Origin: Gorsachius magnificus
Lineage: Eukaryota > Chordata > Aves > Pelecaniformes > Ardeidae
Direction: 5' to 3'
Assembly (NCBI GenBank): GCA_034008185.1
Contig: CM067086.1
Location: forward strand, 31,827,007 to 31,891,006
Length of the DNA stretch: 64,000 nt
The notes beneath the pieces are model-generated. The model searched no databases and was not told where the DNA came from. It saw nothing but the letters and a program-made list of their open reading frames with translations. Shown in pieces: positions 28,444 through 42,865 of this stretch; positions within the stretch are counted from its first letter, which is position 1; each line of letters opens with the position of its first letter. A program made the translations under genes and the position numbers.

Positions 28444-30922
28444 GTGGAACTTTGAGCAAAGTAACATGATCCACACAATGGACTTAAGTCTTTCATGTAT
28501 CTTTGTGTTAAATATTAAGAGCTTGCCAAAGTGTGTGTGTAGTTTGCCATCAAAACAGGGTTTAATACTCTTTTTTTGGTAAGTTAACTTGCTGAACAAA
28601 TTCCTGCTTCTAAAGAAGCAGCAGTTTCTCTTCATTTCTCATTTACAGGAGAACTTTTTCCTGAGAAATTTCAACTAGCCTCTTTCATTTCTGCATTTTT
28701 GTCAATATTAAAGCTGCAGCATCAAACAGTTACGAGTATTGGGATGCTGTGTCCTCAGTTTTAGCTAGTCTTCTCCCTTTGTGCAGGCAGAGGAGAATAA
28801 ATACATGAGGAAGTCTGAGGACAGAAGGGCCTGAAAGGTTGAACAACTTCACTGCTTTTTTCCCTTTACCTTACACAAATGTGGCCATGCAAACACCACA
28901 CATTAAACACACACACACTAAAATTTGCTAAAATAGAGCTTGGTAAAGGGGATATTGAGCTGTCTTTGTAAGTTAAATTCTGGCTGTGATTAATTAAGTA
29001 AAAATGCTACTCTGTGTTATCTTTGATGCCTTACTATTAAATGAAGGGAAAACATAGGAGGAAATAAAACTCTTGCTTCTTTATTTGCTGGAGCATTTAT
29101 TCCCCCTTGTCCATCCATATATTGCGAGAACACCAAGCATAACAAATAGTGTTTGCATTTAGTTCTGAATACAGTGAGGTCCACGATCGCTCTTACCTCT
29201 GTGAAAGCAAGCTCCAAAGCCTCTCTTTTTGCGTTTCTGTATGTGTGATGGATGGGTTCGTTGTTCTAATGGAGCATGGCTGCTGTTGGAGGTCGTGGTC
29301 ACAGGAGGAGAGAGACAATCCATCTTTAATGAGGGGCAATTCTACGGAGGCCTTGAATGCCAAGGCAAAGATGTAGCATTTCATTTTTTTATTTGATGTA
29401 GAGGGCTAGTGCAAAGACAGTATCTTGTTTTACAAGGGTTGGGGGGTTTTTTATTATTACAAAGAAGGTGGGAGCTGTATCCTGTACAAACTTTAACCAT
29501 TTTAGATGTTTTGGCTCAGTTCCCAAGTGTAATGAGTCTGGAGGTTGCAAATGCATGTATTTCTATGGCCAGATCTCTGATCAGATAGGGAAATCAAACC
29601 TCTGGCCATGCACAGATGGCATTAGACTCGCCTGTCTGAGCATCCTTAGGAATTGAGGTCTCACAGACTGCATACTAACTAGAAGGCAGTGTCTGTAATC
29701 AAGGGGAACATTATGGCCTAGGGAAATTCCTCAGCAATTCCCATCAATACAGGTAGTAGGTGTGTATTTTAAGTATCTCTGAGGATCAGGAGCTTGTGTT
29801 GGGGCAGAGTCTGAAGGTGGATCTTCTCATTGACTAGGCAAATTCTATAACTTGTCTTCCCTTCTCTTTCTTTTCTAGATCACTTGTAGACATATGAGGT
29901 TTGTTGTGTTGAGGGTAATTGAGCCCTTTTCATTCAGATCAAGAAGAAGCAAATTAAGAACAACTTTTCTTCAGTAGTCATATTTGGACTACTCTACCAT
30001 GGATATAGAACTAAACACATTACCGGTCTCTTTACACATCTGATTTGTTTAACTTAAATACAATACTTGTTGTATTTAAGGTCTAAAAATGAGAATGTTT
30101 TCTCATGGTAGATTTGTTTGATACTTTAATTGATTAGCCTAAAGACTGTGTCTGAATATTACATATGTGGCTGATGTCTGTTTGAGGAGAATGTAAAACG
30201 CTTTCTCTAAGCATGAAGAATGCCAATGATCTTTTTCCCCTTTGCTTCTACCATTAGGCCTGTGGGAGACAGATGTTACTTAGCAAAGGGAGGAATGAAC
30301 ATAACTCCTGGGTCAGAAGTTGTTAAAATGTGGAATGCATCTTCTGTGGTTCACTGACATTTCTGTTCTTAGATTTGTTCTTTGTACAAACTTCTCTGAA
30401 AGGTGGCAGGAATCACCAGCATTGTTGGTACCGAATCAAAACTAGGAAAGAGCTGTGTGCTCACCAGAAAATTGGAAGTTTGACTCATGCTTAGACTTTG
30501 AAAACCAGAATATATTGTATACCTATTCACTGAACACAACATTCAGGAGTAAAATATGTAATGTGATCACAATTTTCTCTTTCTTGGTCTTTCTTGTTTC
30601 ATTTGTTTAAGGCTTTGTTTAGTTTGACAGTTTCAAACTAAAGAGTTACAGATTTAAGTATCTAAGGAAATGCAAGTGCAGGGCTAGTTACAAATGTGCT
30701 TCCTTTTTGATTTGAGAAGTTTGGCTGTTTACCTGTCTCTTTTCAGCCCAATTCTTGTACTGTGTTAATCATCCTGGTGTCTGAACAAACAGCACATAAA
30801 CTCATTTAGAGGAGAGGAAGGTTTGCATGTGCAAATATTTAGTTTATTTGAGGTTAAGATTTCTTTAAAAAAAAAAAATCTTAAAAGCAAACTTTTTTGC
30901 TGTGTTCTTGTTTGTCTTGCAG

Positions 30923-30985
30923 GTTGATCCAGCTTTGAAAGAAAAATTAAAACAGAACACTGTGACACTGGAATCTGAATATGAG
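30923..30985 (+). CDS. COX16: COX16 coding exon 3
   Basis: The exon is 63 bases, 21 codons, reading VDPALKEKLK then QNTVTLESEYE. It aligns without gaps to human COX16 [21 protein letters not shown], in the intermembrane-space part after the membrane helix. The acceptor is tgtcttgcag and the donor is gag|gtaaaa; both ends are phase 0, matching the neighbouring exons. It lies 20.8 kb downstream of exon 2 and 15 kb upstream of exon 4. There are no stops or indels, and substitutions are mostly conservative, as expected for a gene under constraint. Confidence 0.88.
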
Positions 30986-33900
30986 GTAAAATAAATTTGT
31001 TTCTTGGGGCTCATAACCTTGGCTACCCTTGATTACCCTGGCCGCTGGTGGGTTGTATCTGTCCCTAACTAAAATTAGATCAGCCATCTGCCTTTGGCTC
31101 ACTGATGTCCAATAAAAACAAGGTTTTATGTAAAGAAAGGTTTTTGAACATGCGGTGCTTCTTTCTGAACACAGCTTTACTTTCATGTCCAGGTGCTAAG
31201 TACAGTGGTACAAATAAACTCCACTATTTCTGTGGTTAACCTAGTCTATAAATGTAGAGCTGATGTTGACCTTAGATGGAATGTATATACGTGTATGCCA
31301 ACACTTCTACTGCATGAGTTTTGATGATCTTTATAGCAAATTACAGAACAATGTGCTTGATGTGCTTTCTGTTATTTCTTGCTTCTGAAACTTATGCGTA
31401 TCTTTCAAATAACTGCTATTCCTTTTTCGCTATTTCAGAAGACTTTATGGAGAAATATTTCACTCTTTTCTCAACAATGCATTTTCTTCAAACATTACTG
31501 AGCTCCAGAGTGGCTCTTTTGGCCAGTTTAATATCCAGAGTTTCATAACTCTTCAGGCCTGCAAAAAGCCGTGTTAGGAAAACTGGGAAAAGCCTCCCTG
31601 TATCAAAAAAAAAAAAAGGATAAAGCTATTTAAGATAATTTTTAATGCTTTAAAATTACATGAAGTGTTAGCTGAACACTTGATCCAAGTATCTCTGTGG
31701 TCTTTATGCTGAACACAGGTTGGGTTTTTTTGTTTTTTTCTTCCTTTACCACATTCCTGACACAAACCTTTGAAGAGCTTGATTGTACCCATAGCTATTA
31801 TATTTAGGTGTCCCAATGGTGGTCATGGTCTTGCTAATAAAACCTTTCTATTATATTACTCTTTTGTGATTTGTCCGAAATAAAAATAAATTACCATTTG
31901 TATTTTTACATGCCTAGTTTCACAGAACATCTGCCTACCTGCCAGGTTTGTGGTAGTGTTTTACCATTATTGCAAACAGTTTTGGACTGTTCTCCTCCTG
32001 CAAAGAACCATGTTTTATGGTGTAGGGAATAAAAAGATTTGATCCCTGAGTACATATGGAAAGCTCCAATGGAAACATGAGGCGTACAAATTCATTAAGT
32101 TCTGACTGCCTCTGGGATTACTGTGTCTCTCACTTCCCATAGAATATACTGTGAGGCTGCTCTGATTTATATATGTGGAAGGACCACGAGCAGTAAAAAG
32201 AACCACATCTCTCTGTTTAACTCACTACTAAACTCCAAAATCAACTGATCTGTATTCAGATATGCCTTGCTTTCTGTCCAGAAGATAAGTAAATAGTTGG
32301 AGGATAATATTTAAATGGCTATAATTGCATTAGCTTTATGGATAAATCAATGGTAATAAAATACAACTGGCATAACAACATATTACAAGCGTACTTGGGT
32401 AATGAGGCTGCTTTCTGATGGACAGAAATGACAGAAGCAATCTTATTTTTTTCTTAATCTAAACTGCAGAGGGTTCCCAGGCCAAAATTCTTCCAAACTG
32501 GTGTTTGGGTCTTATTGATGGCAGACCAGTTCAGCAAAACAAATGGATTTGCCTTTCCACATAATGAAAATATTCAGATTATTGTTTTGAACTCTGATCT
32601 CAATGTATATTTTACTGTGGGTACCAATTTGCAAGCACTAGGCATTTTCATTTCTTGCTTCAGTGAAACTTGTGGAACTACCAGCAGTCAAGCACGTACT
32701 TTGCAGGCTCTGTGCTGAGTCTGACAATTTTAGTCAATGTTACCTCTATATTGTGGTGGACAGAATCTAACCAATCACTGAGTTACGGCTGACATCTAGG
32801 AGTGTAGTTTTCTGTGGACCCCATGTGTTTTAGGCTAGGGGGGTTTGGGTGGGATTTTTTTACGCTTTCTTTACTTTTTTTACTTGTTCAAAATACAGCT
32901 CCTAAGAACATCTTCTAATTCTATATATATAGGTCACATTGGAGGATTACAGTGGTGGCTGTTACTAAATATGGTATGATAAGAGATCAAGGGCAATTAA
33001 AAAGAAAAAGTTGCTGTTTTGATATGTAAAGCCTTATTTTACAATATTATTAGCATTATATCTGCGGCTGTTTCTGAGGATACCAAGCCAGCTCTTTTGA
33101 AGCACGGTTGCCTGATGCATGTAAATGTCTATTGGCCCTCCCTAAGACTCTTAAAAATATCTTATTGTCCTTACAGAAATGTGCATATTGAACACATACT
33201 GAATGATTTTAGAATGTCATAATTTCTGCTATAAGCATACACCTTTATGGGCATATTGCAAAAGATAAAGGCGTTTCTGGTATTTCAGACATGTTGAAGT
33301 CTGCATTTTGTCTCCAATGTGGTGGTGGTGATGAAAAAAGTTCTAATCACAGATTTAATCAATTTACTGTGAAGAAATTAACATAAAGATACCTTTTCAC
33401 GTTCTGTTTTACTACACTGTATCTTCTCAAATTATACAAAATTTACTTTATTTATTATAGGAGTAATCCTGGCCAGGATGCTATTTTGAGGAAGAAAGAA
33501 TTCACATGTGTAACTTGTACTGCATTTCTTGTATCTCAGATCTGTTAATAATGCCATTTATCTTGTGCCTTGGGACGTGCCAGGGGAGCAAGCTACTTTT
33601 GCATGTGTTCTCCGTTGTTTATGCATTCCTCTCACACCCTTATGTGTCCTCATATGGCCAATTAGTCCTGCTGCTTCCCTTTGCCTAATAAATCATGGTC
33701 CTGTCCACCAGTGACAATGGTACTAATGTGAATGTAGTTCTGCTGCTGAGCTGGGCCTTGTAGAACACACTGTAAAAAATGTCAAATGCTTGACCTGTGA
33801 CAAAAGCCTAGAGTACTTTATCTGAAAGCACAAAAATATTGTTTGAAAGAGGGGGATAAAAAAACTGATTAATGTGATGAGTGAAAAACATGCTCATGGA

Positions 33901-35904
33901 TGTTTAACAATCACCTTATATTCCTATTTATCGGTTTAAATGCAATCTCAAAATAACATTCCTTATTCTAGCACTTGGTTTCTATACTTCTGTGAAATTA
34001 ATAGTCTAGTATGCACTAAAAAATCTGGCCTTGGTCAGCTACCCCAAATTATAGAATTGTTGCTTTGGGATTTTCAAGCAAATAAAAACATCTTTAAAGA
34101 AGAATTTATTAACATTTTACAATGGAAAAATCAGTTAAGTTTGAATCAAATATGTGATATCCAATGGGAACCAATGGCAATTGAAGGTAGAAGAAAAAAA
34201 AATCACAATAAATAAAAAATATGAAGGATTGCTGTGGAAGCAGTAAATGAGAAGTTTATAAAGCAGAGAAGATTGCTAAAAGATGCTAAGAACATCAGAG
34301 TTGTCTGATAAGCTGATAAGGATATGGGTGAGAGGATGGTGTTGTAGCAAACTAAGAGTAAAATAATGGGGATGGAAAATCACGAGTAACATTGGCAAAT
34401 AGAAACATTCAAAAAATATATTTGTATTTCTTTTAGAGGAAAAAGTCCTTTATATTAAAATCAGAAGAGACAAGGGATGTACTTCCAAACTCCTTAATAA
34501 CTGAACAAGATGTTACTAATATCTATTAGGCTCTGATGGTTTGTAGCCGAGTCCCAAGAAAATGTTTGGAAGACTTCAATGGCTGCTGAAAATCTCAGTC
34601 TGGGACTGATGGTTCTCTGGGAATCATCACTGGCCAGGAAGGTGATATTTTTAAGTGTTCTGTGAGATTTGGGACATATCTGGGTAATATAGAGTGCTTT
34701 TTTCAGTGATATGGAAGAAATTGTAAGATCATTACTGATGTGCAAGTGACATGAAAATATTGAAATAGTAAAAGTATGGCAAGGCAGGGACAGAGACCTG
34801 TTCATATTACTTGGTAAGCTGGGCCCATTAGATGAGCAGAATACCTTTTAAAGTAGCCAAAGTTATTTGTTTAAAAAACTGGAAATACAGGCCCAAGTGG
34901 ACTGCGTTATGGAAAGCAGCAACTCTGGAAGATGTTTAGGAGTCAGTGAATAGATAATTCAGATTGACCTTCTACTGTGGTGCTGTGGCACAAAGAGCTA
35001 ATTCAGTCTTTATGAATATAAACAGGAATGGTAGATGGTAGGAAGAGGTGATTTTACTTCTGAGTGTGGCACTGATAAGGCTAGTACTGAAACACTGGAT
35101 ATACTTCTGGTGTCTGCATTTTGAGCAGAGCTTTAAAAATGGGATAGGTTGCAGAACAGGCTGAATATATTAACTTAGGGCTTGAGAAAATGCCTTTAAA
35201 GAAACTTAAAAATTTAAATCTTTTTAAAGGTACCGAAAAGAATGTTATATATAAATACCTTCATAAGAAGAAAGTGCTAGCTATTGAAGATTTTTTTTAT
35301 TGCATCAAAGATACTAATATTAGAAGTAAGGTCCATTATTAATAGATGGGAACATCATTTGAACACAACAGCAAGAAAAAGGGGTTCTCTCTTTCAGAAT
35401 ATCAAAACTGTAAAACTTTTAAAAGTTTTCCTTCAACTGGTTGCAAGCTATTGGACTCAGCATGGGATAGTGAGAGAATATGCTGGTCTGCAAATAGTTA
35501 GTCTAGAGAACGCTGTTTTCTTGTCTTGAAGTATATGAATATTGAGCAGGTTTTGTTCCTCATAATTTGATAAATCACAGAAGGTCAACATTAGCTCTGG
35601 ACAAATGTTGTGTAACTGTTTGTCCTGAGAATTACAGCAAAAGTATTGTAATTGCAGTATTAAAGTGTTTATTCAGGACAGTTCAAAAAGTAAAAGCAGG
35701 TATATGGAAAGGTGGCTTGGGAATGCAACCTCTATATTTATTGCCTCAAGAGTAAAAGAAGAATTTGAATAAACGCTTACAAAAAGATTCAAGCCATGTA
35801 AAGCTCATTTGACTTAACTTTAGGGTTGTAGTGCCAGCAGAATGGATGAAACTTTTTTTTCATGAAGGGACAGTGTAGTAACATAATAATTTATAGTATT
35901 AAAT

Positions 35905-36815
35905 AGAATCATAGAATCATTAAGGTTGGAAATGACCTCCAAGATCATAAAGTCCACCAGTCAGCCCAACACCACCCTGCCTACTAAAATATGTCCAGAA
36001 GTGCCATGTCTACACATTTTTGAAACCTCCAGGGATGGGGACTCTACCACTTCCCTGGGCAACCTGTTCCAATCCTTAACCACTCTTTCAGTAAAGAAAT
36101 TTTTCCTAATGTCCAATCAAAACCTTCCCTGACGCAACTTGAAGCCATTTTCTCTCGTCCTATTGCTTGTTACTTGGGAGAAGAGACCTACAACCTCTTT
36201 TCAGGTAGTTGTAGAGGGTGATAATCCTCTTCTCCAGACTAAACAACCCCAGTTCCTTCAGCCATTCCTTGTAAGACTTGTGCTCCAGACCCCTCACCAG
36301 CTTTGTTGCCCTTTTCTGGACACGCTCCAGCAACTCAATGTCCTTCCTGAACTGAGAGGCCCAAAACTGAACCCAGTATTCAAGGTGGAGCCCCACCAGG
36401 GCTGAGTATGAGGGGATGATCACTTCCCTGCTCCTGCTGGCCACGCTATTCCTGATGCAAGCCAGGATGTTGTTGGCCTTCTTGGCTCACATTCAGCTGG
36501 CTGTCAATCAGCACCCCCAGGTCCTTTTCTGCCGGGCAGCTTTCCAGTCACTCTTCCCCAAGCCTGTAGCGTTGCATGGGGTTGTTGTGACCCAAGTGCA
36601 GGACTCAGCACTTGGCCTTGTTGAACCTCATACAGTTGGCCATGGCTTATCAATCCAGCCTGTCCAGGTTTCTCTGCAAAGCCCTCCTCCCCTTGAGCAG
36701 ATCGACACTTCTACCCAATTGAATGTCATCTGCAAACTTACTGAGGGTGCACTCAATGCCCTCATCCAGATCATTGATAAAGATATTAAATAAGGCTGGC
36801 TCTGGGACTGAGCAT
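35905..36815 (-). mobile_element. CR1 LINE fragment, second subfamily
   Basis: This 5'-truncated CR1 copy of about 910 bases is antisense in COX16 intron 3. Its 3' end (agaatcatagaatcattaag, then a block reading tggaaatgacctccaag) differs from the other copies here, so it is a different CR1 subfamily. The minus strand reads CR1 ORF2 C-terminal sequence (for example [20 protein letters not shown] at about 36370-36430), interrupted by frame changes. The right end near 36815 is where similarity to the reverse transcriptase region fades. Confidence 0.92.
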
Positions 36816-39800
36816 CGAAGTGTGTGCACATGAGGACTACTCTAGAGGGAAGGTAATTCCTGAATGCTAGTAGTTGAAGTATCTTGCTGCTGCCATTATC
36901 AGTACCAGATGATTACTATTTTTGCTGTGGTTTAAGAATTAACAGATTAGCATATTGAATTGATATACTTCAGTGTCTGTGAAGATACTAGTGGCTAAAT
37001 TCCTTGAGCTGTTTGAGAGATGTCAAAGATGTTGGGGAAAAAAATCCCTCCTTAGTGATTGTTGTGACACTAAATGAGGTTGAGATATTATTCTTTCCCC
37101 CATTAATCACTCGGTCCCTTCCATACTCTCTTCTTTGTTGGTATGTTGTGCAGCCTAGCCATTAGATTCCAACTGTCCTCCAGGTTGTGTCTGGGACAAG
37201 TGGAGTTTCTTGCATTTCAGTTTACTTACAGGTACAATGACCTTGAGAGTTTTTATTTCACTGTGAGTCTTCATCGCTTAATGTTTAGTAGAGAAGGACA
37301 AAGTGGTGGTAGTTTATCATTAATGGAAACTGCCTTGGGTAAGACAGGGAAAGGATTTTAGTTCAAGTAGTTTGTGTTAGGCATTTTCTTCTGAGTGGAG
37401 GTACAGTCTGTAGCCAAGCTGTAGTTTGTTCCTTTTCTGATTGCCATCTCAAAAGTCTTGTGTGCTATAGTAAAAACATGATCAAGGAAACACAAGAAGG
37501 TGGAATTTGGTGATGGGTATGGCACAGGAAGAGTTCTGGTGGAAAAGCCTTCTTGCAGGACAACAGATACTTAGCCTTCAGAGGAAAGTTCACAGGGTAT
37601 TGCTTTTTACTGGTCTTATTTCTGGAATTCATCACGATTAAATAGTCCTGTAAATTCTTCCATGGTCACGTTAATAACATATCTCTTTGCACAGGATTTT
37701 CCTTAACTGTGAGCTCTTTTTCATGTGTGTTGCATTTGCACTTTTCTTATCCCGTAAGATGACACTGATTTCTCATGGATGGAAAACCAAGTGAGGCAGT
37801 TAACAGTGCAATCAGACAGCAGGCATGGTTGGGGTGTACAAATGCCTGTCATAAATAATCTCCTTACCCTTTCTTCTCTCTCCAAAATAGAATCCTTTGT
37901 ACCTGCTTGTGCTCCCTCTACGCTTTTTTTTTTAATCCCAGAGGAACCGACTGACTCTTATCATGTTAGGGCCAACACCACGTGTTGTCTCAGTCACAAA
38001 AAAAAAAAAAAACTTTGAGTAGGGAAAGTGGCATCCATGCAGCGTGGCTGAATTCTTTCATTTATTGTTCTAAGGGATGCTGCTAGCTTCTACCAGGCAG
38101 TATAGGGAGCATTTTCTTATGCAGCTGACTAGGTGGAAATATTAAGCACTTCTGTCATACTAATGGGCCCCCAGTGGGGAATTGCTAGACCTTTGGTATA
38201 AAGTATCTGTGAAATAACTTTAGTGTAGCGTATTGGAATTTAGCTACACAGCTGAGGCTGTATGCATTCCTCTCATTGACTGCCTCTGAAGAGGATACAG
38301 CAAACCAGATAGTTTTGAAGGAAGCTTTAGTCTCAGCAACCAGGCAAAGTGGCTTTTTGTGAGAATATCCTCCTGTTTGTTTTGCTTAGCTTTTTTTTTC
38401 TTCTTTTTGGCCAATTTCATAAACACTATCTGGAATATTCTGTGGCTGCCAGAGAACTTCCAGATGATGCCCACATGGACACTCAGGCTAAATTTGAAAT
38501 ATTTTAAAAGATTTTTATACCATTCTCCTGTGTTCTTTGCTTCTCAAATTATTGTTACCCATCTTTATTTAATGCTGAACCTGTACTGTACAGATGTACT
38601 CTGCAGTAGCAAGTTACTGTCAGAGAGTGGGTCACTGTCTGTCCTAAGAGATTTACTGATCAAATGGAAAAAATGAGATGCAAGATGATGGTGGGGACTG
38701 ACCGTGGAGTTTGCACACTTCTTAACTAAACAATCAAACTTTTAATGGAAAAGTTCCCTATTTGAACCCCTGACTTCATTGTACATCTGGTAAGACTTGA
38801 GTTTTGCCCACGTATAGCTGGGAGACATCACTGAGAAGTTCAGAGGCTGAGGGAAATGCTGTTGGCAGTTCGATATGTAACACTCCATCTTGTTCATGGC
38901 ATCTTCCCAGCAAGTCATTGGAGAGCCAGTGTCCCGCTGTGCCATCTTACAGCTCTAACATGAAAGCGAAGGAAGGGTCTTTAAGCATGATGCAGTTCAA
39001 AACCAAAATACCCTCCAACCATAGAAAGACCCCAGACCTTATCTACTAAAACTTCCCTTCTTTCTTGTAAAAATTGAGGTGCCTTGATCCATTTCAGGTA
39101 GAAGTCTTTCTGATTTGATTTTGAAGACCTGTTGGTTCTGATAGTATGAAAGGTAGATACATTTGCAAGTTACTTGTGTACTGTAAGTTCAGCAGTATTG
39201 CTGAGAAGTAGCTTTACTGTCTATACAGCAATATAGCAGGGGACTAACACTCATATATCCTCAATACTCATATGTCCTCAAATAGACCAGGGGTGTTAGC
39301 CAGGAGGATTTCCTTTTCCTATGAGAAATTTGGCCAACAGCACAAATCAAACAGTAGCCATTGATGTCACTGTAAAAACTATGGCTGAAAAGATTGAAGT
39401 TGCTCTGGTAACATTTAGCCAAAACCGTAGTTTCTACACAGAGAAAAGCATTCTGTTTCACCATGTAAATTGATAAGCAAGTTCTGGAAGGGAGACAAGT
39501 GGAAAATCATCAGGGAAGTGTAGATAAGAAACAAAAAGTCCTCAACTACACTAACTCTGTGTGAATGTTACCTGAACTAACTGAGGCCAGGATAGAGGCA
39601 AATTATCTGCACTTCCAAGTATTCATAGGCCGAGCAAGATGTTTGAAATAAACCTTCTCTGTGGTGTCAGGAAGCTTTTGTGTGCTCCCAACAGGGTTAT
39701 GCTGTGGAAATCTATACGCTGTTCCTGTCAGCCACAGAACTGTCATTTTTTGCTCTTACCGCACTCCTGCACCTTAAAAGATCATATATCCCCTTCAGCC

Positions 39801-40579
39801 AGGCTCACCTTTATAGAGTTGAAAAAGAGCCTGCAAACACCCCAAAAGTTTCTCCTGGGCTGCTCCTCTTCTAGAGGGTTCTGCTGCAGTAACTAGGACG
39901 TACTTTACAAAGTTTAATATGATACAAAGTTGGCAAGATCAAAGACTCAAAGTTGGGAAATTCCTTGGTCCTGTTAACTTGGCTAGGTCTCCCAAGCTGT
40001 AAATTCAGAGATAAACTTTAATAAGCAGCACTTCTCTGGGGCACATTAACCATAGCTTGATAAAACTCCCATATACAAGGGAAACTAAAACTATCCTAAA
40101 TGTACTTCGTTGCTTAATTAAAAGTGGGATTTGCTGAATTTTGGATGTCTGATCTTGAAGTCATACTATTGCACTCATGCTATTCTTTGTGTTGGATGTT
40201 TCAGAGTTTCATTTCTGCTCAAGAAAAGAAGACAAGCTGAAAGTAAATGACCCATGCATGAGTTCTCTTGGTTTTACCCATAGAGCTTGCAAATCCTTTG
40301 GACAGATAAGTCCATCTTGAGTGACCTGCAGGTGTAATGCATAAATGACACTGGGTTATCCTCTGAGATTTGATGTGGTTTTTAAGACATTCTTCATTTT
40401 AAGAAGGGAAACTGTTTGTTAGTTGGGAGGATATTATAGCAAACCCTAACTCCTAGATGGAAATCTATCTGCCTAATGTTATTTTCTGTTATTTTAAAAA
40501 TTCTAGGCTGTGTATTCATGTAGTTTTAAACAAGTGCTATAATTGTTTGGTTTACTGAGTAATTTGTATCACCATAGGA

Positions 40580-40700
40580 TCTTCACACAGAACTATTGAG
40601 AGCACTCTGCAAACATTAACTAAACTCTACGACACCTTTGAGATGGAGGCAAGTCCTGTTCTCATTCTTCAGATGAGGAAAACGATACACAGACAAATTG
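40580..40700 (-). repeat. Ancient MIR/CORE-SINE-like remnant
   Basis: The + strand reads gcactctgcaaacattaact and later cattcttcagatgaggaaaa followed by cgatacacagac. This is the reverse of the MIR-like 3' region (an acagatgaggaaactgaggcacag pattern). It is diverged, lies in COX16 intron 3, and its edges are approximate. Confidence 0.4.
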
Positions 40701-41110
40701 GTGGTGCAGTTCCTTGATACGAATCTCTTACAACATAGCCACCTAAAGATGTTTTCTGTTCTCTCTCTGCCCAATGGTTCCTTCAGATGTGCCCGTTCAA
40801 GCATTTGCATAGTCTTAAACTTCAATGTGGTTAATTCATAAACTATGTATTTGTTTTCCTAATCTATTTCATTTTTCTGATTGGGGCACAGCTCCACATA
40901 GTCCTGAATTGGCGTAATTAAAGGGAAAATAACCTATGGGGAAAGAGTCTCTTAAACCAGTTCATCACAGATTTATTAATTGTGCCCTGGATCAATGGTA
41001 TTGGATCCCACTGAAGTTAGCAACAAAACCTCTGTTGGTTTCATCATCGCAGTTTCTGCCAGTCTTCAGGAAAGCCAAAAAGAGAAGCAGCATTCTGGAT
41101 GCTTACATCT

Positions 41111-41162
41111 AAAAAAAAAAAAAAAGAAAAAAAAAAAAACAACAAAAAAAAAAAAAAAAAAA
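41111..41162. repeat. A-rich low-complexity tract
   Basis: About 52 bases are nearly all A, broken by one G and two C. The frame of lysines that runs through it is spurious. Confidence 0.95.
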
Positions 41163-41774
41163 CCCAAACATTTCTTCCCTTAATGAACAAAACCACATTA
41201 TTCTGGCCATAGCATGCTGCTTGTTGACTTGCTTGTATACTAATAACATAAAACCTAAACGTTCTCTAGTTGGAAAAAATACTTCTTTTTAATCTGAGGA
41301 TTAAATCACTAATCACGAGCTATTAAATCACAGATTAATAAATCACTAGTCACAGATATTAAATTATGTCACATCCTAAACAAAGTAAGTAACACCAGGT
41401 TTATATTAAGAAAATGAGATGTCAAAAGGTGGCTCTGGGGAAGAGTTATAAAAAAAAAAAAACAATAACCCATATCAGTATGATGATAAAGTTAAGATTT
41501 TCAGTGTTAGCCTTAATTCTCTATCTCTGCATCTATAAGTCATCATAGAGTTCTTCAATATATCTTTTATGGTCTTCAAGCTCTTTTGATGCCCTTGCAA
41601 AACCAGACTGGTTTTAATGCATTTCTTTCACTGCATCTTTGAGCCGTGAGGATATTCTTTCCTGGCTCATCTTTTATCTGCAAATGGGTTTGCTTACCAT
41701 AATGATGGGAAATAATTGTCTCTCTGAATTAGAGTAATTTCTTTCCGTGGTGCTCATCACAGAATCTGTTGCAT

Positions 41775-41875
41775 CAAACTGTAAACAGGATTTTCTTATC
41801 CCTCCTTTCACATGTGGGAAACAGAGGCTAAAGCCAAATATTTTTTGCAAGTGACCACACTGAATTAACTCAGCT
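41775..41875 (-). repeat. Ancient MIR/CORE-SINE-like remnant
   Basis: The + strand shows ttatccctcctttcacatgt, gggaaacagaggctaaa, and about 20 bases later gcaagtgaccacact. These are the three blocks of a reversed MIR-like 3' end in the right order and spacing. The copy is decayed and its boundaries are approximate. Confidence 0.4.
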
Positions 41876-42529
41876 TGAGCACCAATACCTCTAAATGAAC
41901 TTCCACAGATTTCAGTTTGTTTATTGTGGCATGAAGACAATCCTGCAAGAGCAGAATTAAAACTATTTTTAAAACTTTATTTTATTTTAAGACTGGCAGA
42001 GGATTATGGCTTTTTCTTAATATCAAGCCAGACATTTGAACCAGGAATTAAGAAATGAAGGCCTCTTTACGCCCTTATTTGTACCTTTGCACCAGGCAAG
42101 CTGTTTAGCAAAAGTCTTAAAATTCAAGTGTATGGCAAACAGTTTAACATTTTTTTTTTGTTCACTGTCCCTGTCTGCATAGCTGCATTTTTTTCTGGAA
42201 TTTACAGCTTCTGTCAGTCCCATACTTTTAAGAGGCAGTTTAACTGATTTAGGAAGTGAATCAGTAGATTTAATGGACTACACTGATCTTACTTTAAACA
42301 GCTAATTTTCAATATCCTCTGGGCTATTTGAGACAAGCAGGAATAGTGGTGCTGGTCTGATCTGATTACATTTCATCATAGTCTCCAACGATTGACTGTT
42401 TAGTACATTTGAATTGGGAGAAAAAGCTTTTTGGTTTTTAGACTGCCAGTTCATATGGATTTCAATTTAGTAAAAGCTGGAAGGAGTCCACCATCTTTAT
42501 GAAGTTAGGTGGGCAGGATCCAGGTGGCT

Positions 42530-42563
42530 AAAAAGAAAAAAAAAAAAAAAAATTAAAAAAAAT
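42530..42563. repeat. A-rich low-complexity tract
   Basis: A-rich run with single G and TT interruptions, 300 bases left of the solo LTR. It is not part of the LTR. Confidence 0.9.
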
Positions 42564-42865
42564 TGAGAAGGCCCAACAAGTTTCAGTGAAAGAGGTTGGC
42601 TTCATCTGGGAGCTGCTCACCTGAATTCTCACTGTACAGCTCAGGCAATCTGAGGGAGCTGTGAAACTTTGCAGCTTGTGCTGCACCTCATCAATAGGAG
42701 GACTGTCAGTTTGGTCTTATTCTCGGCACTAAGATTAATTTAAAATGTAGCCTACATTGGCCTACATCTAATGTAGCCATTTATTCTGGGGTGATACCAT
42801 TGTAAGAATTTTCATATCAGTGACCAAGCAAAAGGTTAGATTTTATTTAGTTGTATGTGAAATAG

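Larger units (their letters stand above)
10088..30922 (+). other. COX16 intron 2
   Basis: This 20.8 kb intron is bounded by the exon 2 donor and the exon 3 acceptor. It contains CR1 fragments at 10489-10668 and 26222-26660, a MIR-like remnant near 14090-14240, a G/T-rich patch at 14838-14904, T homopolymers at 16759-16788 and 19838-19858, a G-quadruplex motif at 22282-22303, and a C11/T14 patch at 28410-28443. I see no other gene. The longest open frame (27619-28164, minus) has no support. Confidence 0.8.

Noticed and set aside
36139..36793. Two + strand frames inside the 35905-36815 CR1 copy
   Set aside because: These are shadows of the CR1 ORF2 sequence on the minus strand.
41111..41183. 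Lysine-rich frame over the A-rich tract
   Set aside because: It is a homopolymer artefact.
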